Origin: Curtobacterium sp. MCPF17_052
Lineage (GTDB): Bacteria; Actinomycetota; Actinomycetes; Actinomycetales; Microbacteriaceae
Assembly: GCF_003234085.1 (NCBI RefSeq)
Contig: NZ_QKSD01000001.1
Coordinates: 1-64,000 of the forward strand
Direction: 5' to 3'
Length of the DNA stretch: 64,000 nucleotides
The position numbers and the translations under genes are program-made. The notes beneath the pieces are model-generated. The model was not told the origin of the DNA, did not search any database, and saw only the letters and a list, made by a program, of their open reading frames with translations. Position 1 is the first letter of the stretch; each line of letters starts with the position of its first letter. Below, piece after piece: positions 24,425 to 33,341 of the stretch.

Positions 24425-25584
24425 GAGCGTTCGCCCCGCAGGTACTCCCCCACCCGACCCTCGCCGGAGTGCCCCTCGTGGACGCGCTGGACCCGGCTGC
24501 CGATCCGGCAGACGATCTCCTCGCCGATGGTGTCGAGCGCACGGCCCCATTCGAGCACCGTGGACTCGCCGTCCTCGCCGGTGCCGAACAGCGTCACGGT
24601 GTCGCCCACCCGGACGTCGTCGTCCCCGACGTCGACCAGGAACTGGTCCATCGCGACCCGCCCCGCGATCGGGTAGCGGGTGTCGTTGATCGCGACCTCG
24701 ATGCGACCCTGTGCCGCGCGGGGGACGCCGTCCGCGTAGCCGACGGGCACGAGCGCCAGGGTCGTCTCGGTGTCCGTGCGGTACGTGTAGTCGTAGGAGA
24801 CGCCGGTACCGACCGGGACGCGCTTGGTCTTCGCCACGGACGCGGTCAGGGTCATCACGGGCGTCAGGCCGAGGTCGGCGGCGGACACTCCGTCCGCACC
24901 GGGGATGCCGAACAGGTTGGCGCCCATCCGGACCATGTCCTTCCGGAACTCCTTGCGTTCCAGGCCCGCGAGCGATGCGGCGACGTGCTCCCACCGGATG
25001 TCGAGCCCCAGGTCCTCGGCCTGCTCGACCATCGCGTCGAAGTGCGCCACCGCCGCGGCGTCGTCGGCGTCCGAGGACTCCGCCAGGTGCGTGTAGGCGG
25101 CGACGACCTCGATCCGACCGTCGCGCTGGGCGTCGCGCGCCAGTTCCACCAGCGCGGTCCAGTCCGCCGCCGTCGCGCCGTCACGGTGCAGACCGCTGTC
25201 GACCCCCAGGTGCACGCGGGCCGGTCGCTGGTCCACCGCGTCGACGATGCGACGCAGCTCGGCGACGTTCGAGACACCGAGGTCGACGGCGGAGTCGATC
25301 GCGTCGCGGAAGTCCAGCCCCGGGTCGTGCTGCCAGGTGAACAGGTGGACGTCCTCGCCGACGCCGATCGAGCGCAGCCGCAGCGCTGCCGGCACCGTCA
25401 GCACCCCGATCCACCGGATCCCCGCGTCGACCGCGGTCAGCGCGATCGGTTCGAGGCCGTGGCCGTACGCGTCGGCCTTCATGATCGCCATCACCTCGAC
25501 CGGGTCCATCCAGGAGCGGACGAGATCGAGGTTGGCACGGTAGGCGTCCAGGTCGATGACCGCCCGGCGCAGTCCTGCGCTCAC
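24421..25584 (-). CDS. alr: Alanine racemase paralogue 1 (alr family)
   Basis: A 387-residue PLP-dependent fold-type III racemase. PLP Lys36 lies in IMKADAYGHG, the second catalytic Tyr264 in GVSYDYTY, the PLP-nitrogen Arg in DMVRMGANLFG, and the conserved Asp313 in GRVAMDQFLVDVG. It interconverts L- and D-alanine for peptidoglycan in the canonical case. The position that carries a carbamylated Lys in some alanine racemases (VHLKVDTG) is Gly here (VHLGVDSG). GTG 25584 overlaps the stop of the paralogue upstream (GTGA). Confidence 0.92.
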   Translation of the reverse strand: MSAGLRRAVIDLDAYRANLDLVRSWMDPVEVMAIMKADAYGHGLEPIALTAVDAGIRWIGVLTVPAALRLRSIGVGEDVHLFTWQHDPGLDFRDAIDSAVDLGVSNVAELRRIVDAVDQRPARVHLGVDSGLHRDGATAADWTALVELARDAQRDGRIEVVAAYTHLAESSDADDAAAVAHFDAMVEQAEDLGLDIRWEHVAASLAGLERKEFRKDMVRMGANLFGIPGADGVSAADLGLTPVMTLTASVAKTKRVPVGTGVSYDYTYRTDTETTLALVPVGYADGVPRAAQGRIEVAINDTRYPIAGRVAMDQFLVDVGDDDVRVGDTVTLFGTGEDGESTVLEWGRALDTIGEEIVCRIGSRVQRVHEGHSGEGRVGEYLRGERS

Positions 25585-26684
25585 GTCGTCCTCCGTTCGA
25601 CGCTGCGGCCGACGCGGGCGACCACCTCGTAGTTGATGGTGCCGATCGCCTCGGCCCACTCCTCGACCGCGGGGTCGCCGTTCGCCGGGTCGCCCCAGAG
25701 CACGACCTCGTCCCCGATCGCGACGTCCGCGTCCCCGATGTCGATGTGCATCGCGTTCATGGCCACCCGGCCGACGACCGGGAACCGGCGGTCCCCGATC
25801 CGCACCGAGACGTGGTTGCCGTAGGCACGGTCGAAGCCGTCGGCGTAGCCGAGCCCGATGACCGCGAGCCGGGTGTCCTGCTCGGCACGCCACGTGTACC
25901 CGTACGAGACGCCGTCCCCGGCGGGCACGGCGACCGTCCGCAGCACCGCGGCGGTCACCCGCATCGCCGGCCGCAGCCCGAGGTCGGCCGAGGTCCGGTC
26001 CGGGAACGGGCTGAGCCCGTAGAGCGCCAGGCCGACCCGGGTCAGGTCCCGTCGGGTCTCCGGCAGCGCCAGGCTGCCCGCGCTGGCCGCGAGGTGCACG
26101 ACGTCGGGGCGGATGCCGACCGCCGCGAGGCCGTCGAGCGCCCGCTGCAGCGCCGCGTCCTGGTCCAGGTCGTCCGAGCGCGACGCGTTCGACAGGTGCG
26201 ACATCACCCCCTCGATCCGGGTGCGGTCGCCGCCGCGGGACAGTGCGGCTGCGGTGGCGAACAACTCGGGCCACTCGGACTCCACCGCACCGTTGCGGCT
26301 GAGGCCGGTGTCCACGACCAGGTGCACCTCGGGGACGTCAGCGTCGGCCGCGGTGGAGAGCTGCTCGACGCTGGAGACCGCCGGGGTGACGCCGTACCGG
26401 GCCGCGCGACGGAAGTCCTCGTCGGGGGCGTGCAACCACGCCAGGATCCGGACGCCCTCGTCGATGCCGGCCTCGCGGAGTGCCACCGCCTCGTCCAGGT
26501 CGGCGACCCCGAGCCAGTCCGCACCCGCGTCCACCAGGGCCCGGGCGACCTCGACGGCGCCGTGCCCGTACGCGTCCGCCTTCACCACCGCGACGACGCC
26601 GGCCGGAGCCACCTGTTCCGCGACCGTGGCGTAGTTGGCGATCAACGCCTCCCGGTCGACGGTCACCCCCGTGAACGCGCTCAC
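25581..26684 (-). CDS. alr: Alanine racemase paralogue 2 (alr family)
   Basis: 367 residues with PLP Lys35 (VVKADAYGHG), Tyr261 (GVSYGYTW) and Arg216 (TRVGLALYG). The usually invariant Asp of the GRxxMD motif is Asn310 (GRVAMNAMHIDIG), and the carbamyl-Lys position is Val (VHLVVDTG). It is clearly a separate paralogue, not a recent copy of its neighbour. GTG 26684 overlaps the acpS stop (GTGA). Which paralogue makes D-Ala and whether one has another substrate cannot be told from sequence. Confidence 0.92.
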   Translation of the reverse strand: MSAFTGVTVDREALIANYATVAEQVAPAGVVAVVKADAYGHGAVEVARALVDAGADWLGVADLDEAVALREAGIDEGVRILAWLHAPDEDFRRAARYGVTPAVSSVEQLSTAADADVPEVHLVVDTGLSRNGAVESEWPELFATAAALSRGGDRTRIEGVMSHLSNASRSDDLDQDAALQRALDGLAAVGIRPDVVHLAASAGSLALPETRRDLTRVGLALYGLSPFPDRTSADLGLRPAMRVTAAVLRTVAVPAGDGVSYGYTWRAEQDTRLAVIGLGYADGFDRAYGNHVSVRIGDRRFPVVGRVAMNAMHIDIGDADVAIGDEVVLWGDPANGDPAVEEWAEAIGTINYEVVARVGRSVERRTT

Positions 26685-27079
26685 GCGATCGGTCCTTCCG
26701 TTGCGGGCCGGTCCCGGCCCTCGATGACGACGAACGCCGTCGCGATCCCACCGTCGTGCGACAGCGAGAGGTGCACGTGCACGACGCCGCGCTCGTCGGC
26801 GACCCGCAGGGCGCCCTCATGCAGAGTGAGGGACGGGTTCCGCTGGTCGTCGGCGACGACCTCGAGTTCCCGCCAGCTCAGGCCGGCGCTCGACCCGAAG
26901 GCCTTGATCAACGCCTCCTTCGCCGCGAACCGGGCGGCGAGCGACGCCACCGGGCGCGGCTCACCGTCCCGCAGCTGCTCGGCGTCGGTGAACAGCCGCG
27001 ACCGCATCGCGGGGGTCCGTGTCAGGACCCGCTCGAACCGTTCCAGGTCGACCACGTCGACCCCGATGCCGATGATCAT
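26681..27079 (-). CDS. acpS: Holo-[acyl-carrier-protein] synthase
   Basis: A 132-residue phosphopantetheinyl transferase. MIIGIGVDVVDLERFERVL supplies the first metal-binding Asp, and RFAAKEALIKAFG the second acidic site; both are family signatures. It transfers 4'-phosphopantetheine from CoA to acyl carrier protein. It follows glmS after 6 bases and overlaps the downstream alr, so it is part of one operon. Confidence 0.96.
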   Translation of the reverse strand: MIIGIGVDVVDLERFERVLTRTPAMRSRLFTDAEQLRDGEPRPVASLAARFAAKEALIKAFGSSAGLSWRELEVVADDQRNPSLTLHEGALRVADERGVVHVHLSLSHDGGIATAFVVIEGRDRPATEGPIA

Positions 27080-27085
27080 CGCCGA

Positions 27086-28933
27086 CTACTCGACGGTGAC
27101 CGACTTCGCGAGGTTGCGTGGCTGGTCCACGTCGAGCCCCTTCGCGGCCGCGAGCTCCATGCCGAACATGTGCAGCGGGGCGACGGCGAGCAGGGGCTCG
27201 AACAGCGGCGTCGCGAGCGGGATCCGCAGGACCTCGTCGGCGAAGGGCAGCACCGCGGCGTCGCCCTCTTCCGCGATCGCGATGACCCGGGCACCGCGGG
27301 CGCGGATCTCCTGGATGTTCGACACGACCTTCGGGTGCAGCGAGCGGGCGTCACGCGGCGACGGCACGATCACGAAGACGATCTGACCGGGCTCGATCAG
27401 GGCGATCGGACCGTGCTTGAGCTCACCGGCCGCGAAGCCCTCGGCGTGGATGTAGGCGAGCTCCTTGAGCTTGAGCGCACCCTCGAGTGCGATCGGGTAC
27501 CCGACGTGGCGCCCGAGGAACAGCACGCTGCGGGTGTCGGCCATCCACTTGGCGAGCTCGGCGACCCCGGCGGCGTCCTCGATGGTCTGCTGGAGCTTGG
27601 CGGGCAGGCCCTCGAGCTCGGCGACCTGCTCGGCGATCTGCTCGGCGGTCAACGTGCCCCGGAGTGTGGCGAGGTGCAGCCCGAGCAGGTAGAGCGCGAC
27701 GCCCTGGGCCAGGAACGCCTTCGTCGACGCCACGGCGACCTCGGGGCCGGCGTGCGTGTAGATCACCGCGTCAGATTCGCGCGGGATCGTCGCACCCTGG
27801 GTGTTGCAGATCGAGAGGACCTGGGCACCCTGCTCGCGGGCGTACTTGACGGCCATCAGCGTGTCCATGGTCTCGCCGGACTGGCTGATCGAGACGACGA
27901 GCGTGCGGTCGTTCAACACGGGGTCGCGGTAGCGGAACTCGTGGGCGAGCTCGACCTCCACCGGGATCCGGGACCACTGCTCGATCGCGTACTTGCCGAG
28001 CATGCCGGCGTAGGCCGCGGTGCCGCAGGCGATGACGATGACGCGGTCGACCTGCTGCAGGCGCTCCGCGATCGGGTCGAGGTCGGTCAGGGTGACCGCA
28101 CCCTCGTGCACGCGGCCGAGGACCGTGTTGCGCACGGCCTCGGGCTCCTCGCTGATCTCCTTCGCCATGAAGGAGGACCAGCCGCCCTTGTCCGCGGCCG
28201 AGGCGTCCCAGTTCACCTCGAACTCGTTGCGGTCGGCGGGGGTTCCGTCGAAGTGGATGACGTCCACGCCGTCGGGGCGGATCGTCGCGATCTCGTCCTG
28301 GCCGATCGCGAGCGCGCGCTGCGTGTACGCGACGAACGCGGCGACGTCGGAGCCCATGAAGTTCTCGCCGTCGCCCAGGCCCACCACGAGGGGCGAGTTG
28401 CGACGGGCGCCGACGACGACGCCCGGCTGGTCGGCGTGCACGACGAGGAGCGTGAAGGCGCCGTCGAGGCGGGCGACCGTGCGACGCATCGCCTCGGTCA
28501 GGTCATGGGTGTCGCGGAACTCACGCGCGACGAGGTGTGCTGCTACCTCGGAGTCGGTCTCGCTGTGGAACACGACGCCCTCGGCCAGCAGTTCGTCCTT
28601 CAGCGGGGCGAAGTTCTCGATGATGCCGTTGTGGATCAGCGCGAGCTTGCCGCCGTCCGCCAGGTGCGGGTGCGCGTTCTCGTCCGTCGGGCCGCCGTGC
28701 GTCGCCCAGCGGGTGTGGCCGATGCCGGTGCCGCCGTCCGCGATCGGGTTCGTGTCGAGCTCGTCGACGAGCATCTGGAGCTTGCCGGCCTTCTTCGCCG
28801 AGGTCAGGTCCCCGGACGGGTCGACCACGGCGATGCCGGCCGAGTCGTAGCCGCGGTACTCGAGGCGCCGGAGGCCCCCGAGGAGGACGTCCGTGCTGCT
28901 GTTGCTGCCGACGTATCCGACGATTCCACACAT
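27086..28933 (-). CDS. glmS: Glutamine-fructose-6-phosphate aminotransferase (isomerizing)
   Basis: 615 residues from ATG 28933; longer upstream frames are rejected because Cys2 (MCGIVGYVG) must be N-terminal for glutaminase activity. The glutaminase half has GHTRWATHG and the two SIS domains follow (CGTAAYAGMLGKYAIE, SQSGETMDTLMA), with the terminal PRNLAKSVTVE tail. It makes glucosamine-6-phosphate for peptidoglycan, the first step toward UDP-GlcNAc, with GlmM (30711-32084) next. First gene of the glmS-acpS-alr-alr-tsaE operon. Confidence 0.98.
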   Translation of the reverse strand: MCGIVGYVGSNSSTDVLLGGLRRLEYRGYDSAGIAVVDPSGDLTSAKKAGKLQMLVDELDTNPIADGGTGIGHTRWATHGGPTDENAHPHLADGGKLALIHNGIIENFAPLKDELLAEGVVFHSETDSEVAAHLVAREFRDTHDLTEAMRRTVARLDGAFTLLVVHADQPGVVVGARRNSPLVVGLGDGENFMGSDVAAFVAYTQRALAIGQDEIATIRPDGVDVIHFDGTPADRNEFEVNWDASAADKGGWSSFMAKEISEEPEAVRNTVLGRVHEGAVTLTDLDPIAERLQQVDRVIVIACGTAAYAGMLGKYAIEQWSRIPVEVELAHEFRYRDPVLNDRTLVVSISQSGETMDTLMAVKYAREQGAQVLSICNTQGATIPRESDAVIYTHAGPEVAVASTKAFLAQGVALYLLGLHLATLRGTLTAEQIAEQVAELEGLPAKLQQTIEDAAGVAELAKWMADTRSVLFLGRHVGYPIALEGALKLKELAYIHAEGFAAGELKHGPIALIEPGQIVFVIVPSPRDARSLHPKVVSNIQEIRARGARVIAIAEEGDAAVLPFADEVLRIPLATPLFEPLLAVAPLHMFGMELAAAKGLDVDQPRNLAKSVTVE

Positions 28934-29003
28934 GGGATCGATCCTACGGGCAGCGCGGGGAGCACCCTGCGAACCGCACGGCGGGTGGGGATAGCCTCCG
29001 GAC

Positions 29004-29489
29004 ATGGGACGCTTCGACGACATCGAGATCACCACCATCAAGGGCGAGACCACCACGTTCGGCAGCTTCGGTGACAAGGCGGTGCTCGTGGTGAACGTCG
29101 CCTCGCGCTGCGGCCTCGCCCCGCAGTACGAGCAGCTCGAGGAACTGCAGCGCACGTACGGGCCGCGGGGCTTCACCGTGCTGGGCTTCCCGAGCAACCA
29201 GTTCCTGCAGGAGCTCGGATCGTCCGAGGCCATCGAGGAGTACTGCTCCACCACGTGGGGCGTCAGCTTTCCGATGTCGGAGAAGGTCAAGGTCAACGGC
29301 CGCTCGGCGCACCCGCTCTACCGCGAACTCACCCAGGCTCCGGACGCCTCGGGCAAGGCCGGACGGGTCATCTGGAACTTCGAGAAGTTCCTCGTCGCCC
29401 CGGACGGCACGGTCACGCGCTTCCGCCCGACGGTCAAGCCGGACGCCCCCGAGGTGGTCGCCGCCATCGAGGCGGCGCTCCCCGCCTGA
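29004..29489 (+). CDS. Glutathione peroxidase-family thiol peroxidase
   Basis: 161 residues with peroxidatic Cys36 in VNVASRCGL, Gln66 in FPSNQF, and Trp124-Asn125 in IWNFEKFLV. Cys81 in EYCSTTWGVSFPM is the likely resolving Cys. It reduces peroxides using thioredoxin-type reductants in cysteine homologues, since actinobacteria of this kind generally lack glutathione. Transcribed with coaA or alone; a GGCACC hexanucleotide tract follows. Confidence 0.92.
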   Translation: MGRFDDIEITTIKGETTTFGSFGDKAVLVVNVASRCGLAPQYEQLEELQRTYGPRGFTVLGFPSNQFLQELGSSEAIEEYCSTTWGVSFPMSEKVKVNGRSAHPLYRELTQAPDASGKAGRVIWNFEKFLVAPDGTVTRFRPTVKPDAPEVVAAIEAALPA

Positions 29490-29492
29490 TCC

Positions 29493-29527
29493 GGCACCGG
29501 CACCGGCACCGGCACCGGCACCGGCAT
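29493..29527. repeat. GGCACC hexanucleotide tract
   Basis: About six perfect copies of GGCACC/CGGCAC directly after the gpx-like stop codon. Possible slippage tract in a non-coding spacer. Confidence 0.8.
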
Positions 29528-29603
29528 CCTGACGGGAGGCCCGCCCACCGTCGGTGACGGCCCTGACCGGAGACGTGCCTCCCGGCTGAGTACGCTCGAT
29601 CCC

Positions 29604-30548
29604 ATGCCGATCCCGGAGACGACCGTCGCGCACCCCACCCCCTTCGTGGAGATCCCCCGGGACGAGTGGTCGCAGCTCGCGCCGAAGGAGCACCTCTCGC
29701 TCACGGAGACCGAGATCGTGCAGTTGCGCGGCCTGGGCGACCGGCTCGACATCACCGAGGTGCAGGACGTGTACCTGCCGCTCTCCCGGCTGTTGACGCT
29801 GTACGCCGCCGGTGCGCGGGACCTGCACGCGGAGACCAGCCGTTTCCTCGGTGAACGGGCCGGCCGGACGCCGTTCGTGATCGGTGTCGCCGGGTCGGTG
29901 GCCGTCGGCAAGAGCACCGTCGCCCGTCTGCTCCGCGAGCTCACGAAGCGCTGGCCGGACACCCCGCGGGTGGAGCTCGTGACCACCGACGGGTTCCTGT
30001 ACCCGAACGCCGAGCTCGAACGTCGCGGGATCATGGACCGGAAGGGCTTCCCGGAGTCGTACGACCGCCGCTCCCTGCTGCGCTTCGTCAGCCAGGTGAA
30101 GAGCGGTGCCACCGAGGTCCGGGCGCCGTACTACTCGCACCTCGTCTACGACATCGTGCCGGACGCCGAGATCGTCGTGCGGCAGCCGGACATCCTCATC
30201 GTCGAGGGGCTCAACGTGCTCGCGCCGCCGGTGCACGGGCGGCTCGCGCTGAGTGACCTGTTCGACTTCACCATCTACGTCGACGCCAAGACCAAGGACA
30301 TCGAGTCCTGGTACGTCGACCGGTTCCTGGCGTTGCAGGAGCAGGCGTTCTCGAGCCCGGACTCGTTCTTCCACCGCTTCGCCGCGCTGTCCCGCGAGGA
30401 CGCGGTGCAGACGGCCACCGGGGTCTGGCGAGCGATCAACGAGCCGAACCTGCTCGAGAACGTGCTGCCCACGCGTTCCCGGGCAACCCTCGTGCTGAAG
30501 AAGGCCGCCGACCACAAGGTGACGAGCGTCCTGCTCCGCAAGATCTGA
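29604..30548 (+). CDS. coaA: Type I pantothenate kinase
   Basis: 314 residues; phosphorylates pantothenate, first step of CoA synthesis. Walker [13 protein letters not shown] (Lys103) and [31 protein letters not shown] and [10 protein letters not shown] are CoaA signatures. Length matches type I enzymes. Convergent with glmM across a long palindrome. Confidence 0.97.
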   Translation: MPIPETTVAHPTPFVEIPRDEWSQLAPKEHLSLTETEIVQLRGLGDRLDITEVQDVYLPLSRLLTLYAAGARDLHAETSRFLGERAGRTPFVIGVAGSVAVGKSTVARLLRELTKRWPDTPRVELVTTDGFLYPNAELERRGIMDRKGFPESYDRRSLLRFVSQVKSGATEVRAPYYSHLVYDIVPDAEIVVRQPDILIVEGLNVLAPPVHGRLALSDLFDFTIYVDAKTKDIESWYVDRFLALQEQAFSSPDSFFHRFAALSREDAVQTATGVWRAINEPNLLENVLPTRSRATLVLKKAADHKVTSVLLRKI

Positions 30549-30565
30549 CGCGCGGCGGCGCAGCC

Positions 30566-30612
30566 GGCGGTCCCGGCGGTCCCGGCGGTCCCGGCGGTCC
30601 CGGCGGTCCCGG
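30566..30612. repeat. Nine-base tandem repeat GGTCCCGGC
   Basis: About five perfect copies of the 9-base unit between coaA and the 62-bp palindrome. Non-coding minisatellite. Confidence 0.8.
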
Positions 30613-30625
30613 TTCGGACCGGCGC

Positions 30626-30687
30626 CGCACAACAGAAACCCGTTCGAACCGCTGACTTCAGCGGTTCGAACGGGTTTCTGTTGTGCG
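30626..30687. repeat. 62-bp near-perfect palindrome between coaA and glmM
   Basis: Two 30-base arms (30626-30655, 30658-30687) complement each other without mismatch around 2 central bases. The arm begins CGCACAACAGAAACCCGTTC. It lies between convergent genes and could be a bidirectional terminator, but a 30-bp perfect stem is longer than ordinary terminators in this window. Confidence 0.8.
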
Positions 30688-30710
30688 AGTCCGGAACGCG
30701 CCGGGCGGGC

Positions 30711-32084
30711 CTACGCGGCGTCGAGCGTCAGGCGCTCGCGGACGACGTCCGCGAGCTCCTCGGCGACGCGCTGGGCGTCCTCCTGGGAGGCGGCCTCGAC
30801 CATCACGCGGACGACCGGCTCGGTACCGGAGGGGCGCAGCAGCACCCGACCGGTGTCGCCGAGCGCCAGGGTGGCGGCAGCGATCGCGTCCTGCACGCCC
30901 TGGTCCTGCAGCCCGTGCCGGTCCACGCCCTTGACGTTGAGCAGCACCTGCGGGAACACCGTCATGCACGCCGCCAGCTCGCCGAGCGTCTTGCCGGTGC
31001 GGGCCATCTCGGCGACGAGGTGGAGGCCCGTCAGGACCCCGTCGCCCGTCGTCGCGTAGTCGTTGAAGATGATGTGGCCGGACTGCTCGCCGCCGAGCGA
31101 GTAGCCGCCCTCGGTCATCTTCTCGAGCACGTAGCGGTCGCCGACGCCGGCCTCGATCACGGTGATGCCCGCGTCCGCCATCGCCCGCTTGAGCCCGAGG
31201 TTCGACATCACCGTCGCGACGAGGGTGTCGTCGATCAGTCGGCCGCGTTCCTTGAGGGACAGCGCGAGGATCGCCATGATCTGGTCGCCGTCCACCGCGT
31301 TGCCCTCGGCGTCCACCGCCAGGCACCGGTCCGCGTCGCCGTCGTGCGCGATGCCGACGTCGGCTCCGGCCTCGAGGACCGCACGAGCCAGGTTGTCGAT
31401 GTGGGTCGAGCCGACACCGTCGTTGATGTTGATGCCGTTCGGGTCGGCACCGATCAGCGTCACCTTCGCGCCGGCGTTGACGAACACCTCGGGCGAGACC
31501 CCGGAGGCTGCCCCGTTGGCGCAGTCGAGCACGACGTGGATGCCGTCGAGCCGGTGCGGCAGCGTGCCGAGCAGATGCACGACGTAGCGGTCCTCGGCGT
31601 CGGCGAAGCGCGTGATGCGACCCACCTCAGCACCCGTGGGGGTGGGTGCGGACTGGTCGTGCATGGCCGCTTCGATGCGGTCCTCGACCTCGTCCGGCAG
31701 CTTGCGGCCGCCAGCGGCGAAGAACTTGATCCCGTTGTCCGGCGCCGGGTTGTGCGACGCGGAGATCATCACGCCGAAGTCGGCGTCGATGTCCGCGACG
31801 AGGTACGCCGCTGCGGGGGTGGGGATGACCCCGGCGTCGTGGACGTCGACGCCGGCGGAGGCGAGCCCGGCTGCCACGGCAGCACCCAGGAACTCGCCGG
31901 AGACGCGCGGGTCGCGCGCCAGCACGGCCTTGGGGCGCGTGCGACCGGACGCTCGACGAGCGTCCGCATGGTGTCCGTGCGTGAGCACGGCCGCGCTCGC
32001 CTGGGCAAGGCCCAGTGCGAGCGCGGCCGTCAACTCGCCGTTGGCGAGGCCACGAACGCCGTCGGTACCGAACAGACGCGGCAT
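30711..32084 (-). CDS. glmM: Phosphoglucosamine mutase
   Basis: 457 residues from ATG 32084. [12 protein letters not shown] at the N-terminus, the phosphoserine loop ISASHNP (Ser110), the metal loop DGDADR and the C-terminal phosphate-binding [12 protein letters not shown] are all present. It converts glucosamine-6-P to glucosamine-1-P, next step after GlmS. The rpsI stop lies 23 bases upstream, so it is probably in the rplM-rpsI-glmM unit. Confidence 0.97.
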   Translation of the reverse strand: MPRLFGTDGVRGLANGELTAALALGLAQASAAVLTHGHHADARRASGRTRPKAVLARDPRVSGEFLGAAVAAGLASAGVDVHDAGVIPTPAAAYLVADIDADFGVMISASHNPAPDNGIKFFAAGGRKLPDEVEDRIEAAMHDQSAPTPTGAEVGRITRFADAEDRYVVHLLGTLPHRLDGIHVVLDCANGAASGVSPEVFVNAGAKVTLIGADPNGININDGVGSTHIDNLARAVLEAGADVGIAHDGDADRCLAVDAEGNAVDGDQIMAILALSLKERGRLIDDTLVATVMSNLGLKRAMADAGITVIEAGVGDRYVLEKMTEGGYSLGGEQSGHIIFNDYATTGDGVLTGLHLVAEMARTGKTLGELAACMTVFPQVLLNVKGVDRHGLQDQGVQDAIAAATLALGDTGRVLLRPSGTEPVVRVMVEAASQEDAQRVAEELADVVRERLTLDAA

Positions 32085-32106
32085 GCGATCTCCCGCCGTC
32101 AGGCGA

Positions 32107-32592
32107 TCAGCGCTTCGAGAACTGCGACGCCTTGCGGGCCTTCTTGAGACCGGCCTTCTTGCGCTCGATGACGCGGGCGTCACGGGTGAGGAAGCCGGCC
32201 TTCTTGAGGGCCGCGCGGTTGTTCTCGCGGTCGATCTCGTTCAGGGTGCGGGCGATGGCGAGACGCAGGGCGCCGGCCTGACCCGAGGGGCCGCCACCCG
32301 TGATGCGGGCGGTGACGTCGTACGAGCCGAGGAGCTCGAGGACCTTGAACGGGTCGTTGATCAGCTGCTGGTGCAGCTTGTTCGGGAAGTAGTCCTCGAG
32401 GGAGCGGCCGTTCACGACGAACGTGCCGGAGCCCGGGACGAGACGGACGCGGGCGATGGCCTCCTTGCGGCGACCGACGGCACCGCCCGAGACGTTGAGG
32501 ATCTGACGGGGAGCCGCCTCCGACGCGACGGGCGCGCTCTCGGTGGTGAAGGTCTCCGGGGTCTGGTCGATGGAGTCAGCGATCTGAGCCAT
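32107..32592 (-). CDS. rpsI: 30S ribosomal protein S9
   Basis: 161 residues. The S9 core starts near residue 36 ([17 protein letters not shown]) and ends with the tRNA-contacting basic tail [12 protein letters not shown]. The first 35 residues are an acidic, Thr/Ala/Glu-rich extension absent from shorter orthologues. Follows rplM in the usual pair. Confidence 0.97.
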   Translation of the reverse strand: MAQIADSIDQTPETFTTESAPVASEAAPRQILNVSGGAVGRRKEAIARVRLVPGSGTFVVNGRSLEDYFPNKLHQQLINDPFKVLELLGSYDVTARITGGGPSGQAGALRLAIARTLNEIDRENNRAALKKAGFLTRDARVIERKKAGLKKARKASQFSKR

Positions 32593-32630
32593 GAGTGTTT
32601 TCTCGTTCCTGGAAGTCGTCGTGGCCGCTG

Positions 32631-33077
32631 TTACTGCGAGACCTGGTCGAAGGTGTACGGCTTGGGCTGCTGCGCCGCGTGGGGGTGCTCAGCGCCTGCG
32701 TAGACCTTGAGCTTCTTGAGCTGCTCGCGACCGAGGGTGTTCTTCGGCAGCATGCCGCGGATCGCCTTCTCGACGGCGCGGGTCGGGTGCTTCTCCAGCA
32801 TCTCCGGGTAGGTGGTGGCCGTGAGGCCGCCCGGGTAACCGGAGTGACGGTAGTAGACCTTCTTGGCGAGCTTCGACCCGGTCAGGGCGACCTTGTCGGC
32901 GTTCACGATGATGACGTAGTCACCCATGTCCATGTGCTGGGCGAAGGTGGCCTTGTGCTTGCCGCGGAGGAGGGCGGCGACGTGCGAAGCGAGGCGGCCG
33001 AGCACGACGTCGGTCGCGTCGATGACGATCCAGTCGTGCTGGACGTCTGCCGGCTTCGGGGAGAACGTACGAGTCAC
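32631..33077 (-). CDS. rplM: 50S ribosomal protein L13
   Basis: 148 residues from GTG 33077, the length of other L13 proteins. [32 protein letters not shown] and [20 protein letters not shown] are L13 signatures. The frame is open to 33212 upstream but that part has no L13 similarity. First gene of rplM-rpsI-glmM. Confidence 0.96.
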   Translation of the reverse strand: MTRTFSPKPADVQHDWIVIDATDVVLGRLASHVAALLRGKHKATFAQHMDMGDYVIIVNADKVALTGSKLAKKVYYRHSGYPGGLTATTYPEMLEKHPTRAVEKAIRGMLPKNTLGREQLKKLKVYAGAEHPHAAQQPKPYTFDQVSQ

Positions 33078-33278
33078 AGGAGTGCTGCTTTCGTGTCGAG
33101 GTGAGGAGTCCGTGAATCCCACTCCGGTGGGCGTTCCCGCGGGCAGATGCCCGGTGAACGACCCGGTGGAGGGCCCATCTGACTGTCTGGCGCAACAGAG
33201 CGCGCAGACCAAGAGATGAGCCTAGTCGACGCCGATCCTCCCGGTCAACCGCGCGCAGCTCCCCCGACACCACGGACG

Positions 33279-33311
33279 GGAGGCGCGACCCGGGTCGGAC
33301 CCGGGGCGCGC
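33279..33311 (-). terminator. Probable terminator after the secreted nuclease gene
   Basis: Arms AGGCGCGACCCGGG (33279-33292) and CCCGGGGCGCGCCT (33298-33311) pair with one mismatch around a 5-base loop, 30 bases past the stop codon on the minus strand. Confidence 0.65.
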
Positions 33312-33341
33312 CTTGCGTCGGTGGTCGCGCTCAGTGCGCGG

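Noticed and set aside
30566..30612. GGTCCCGGC array as a CRISPR or att site
   Set aside because: Simple 9-base tandem repeat without spacers or integrase.
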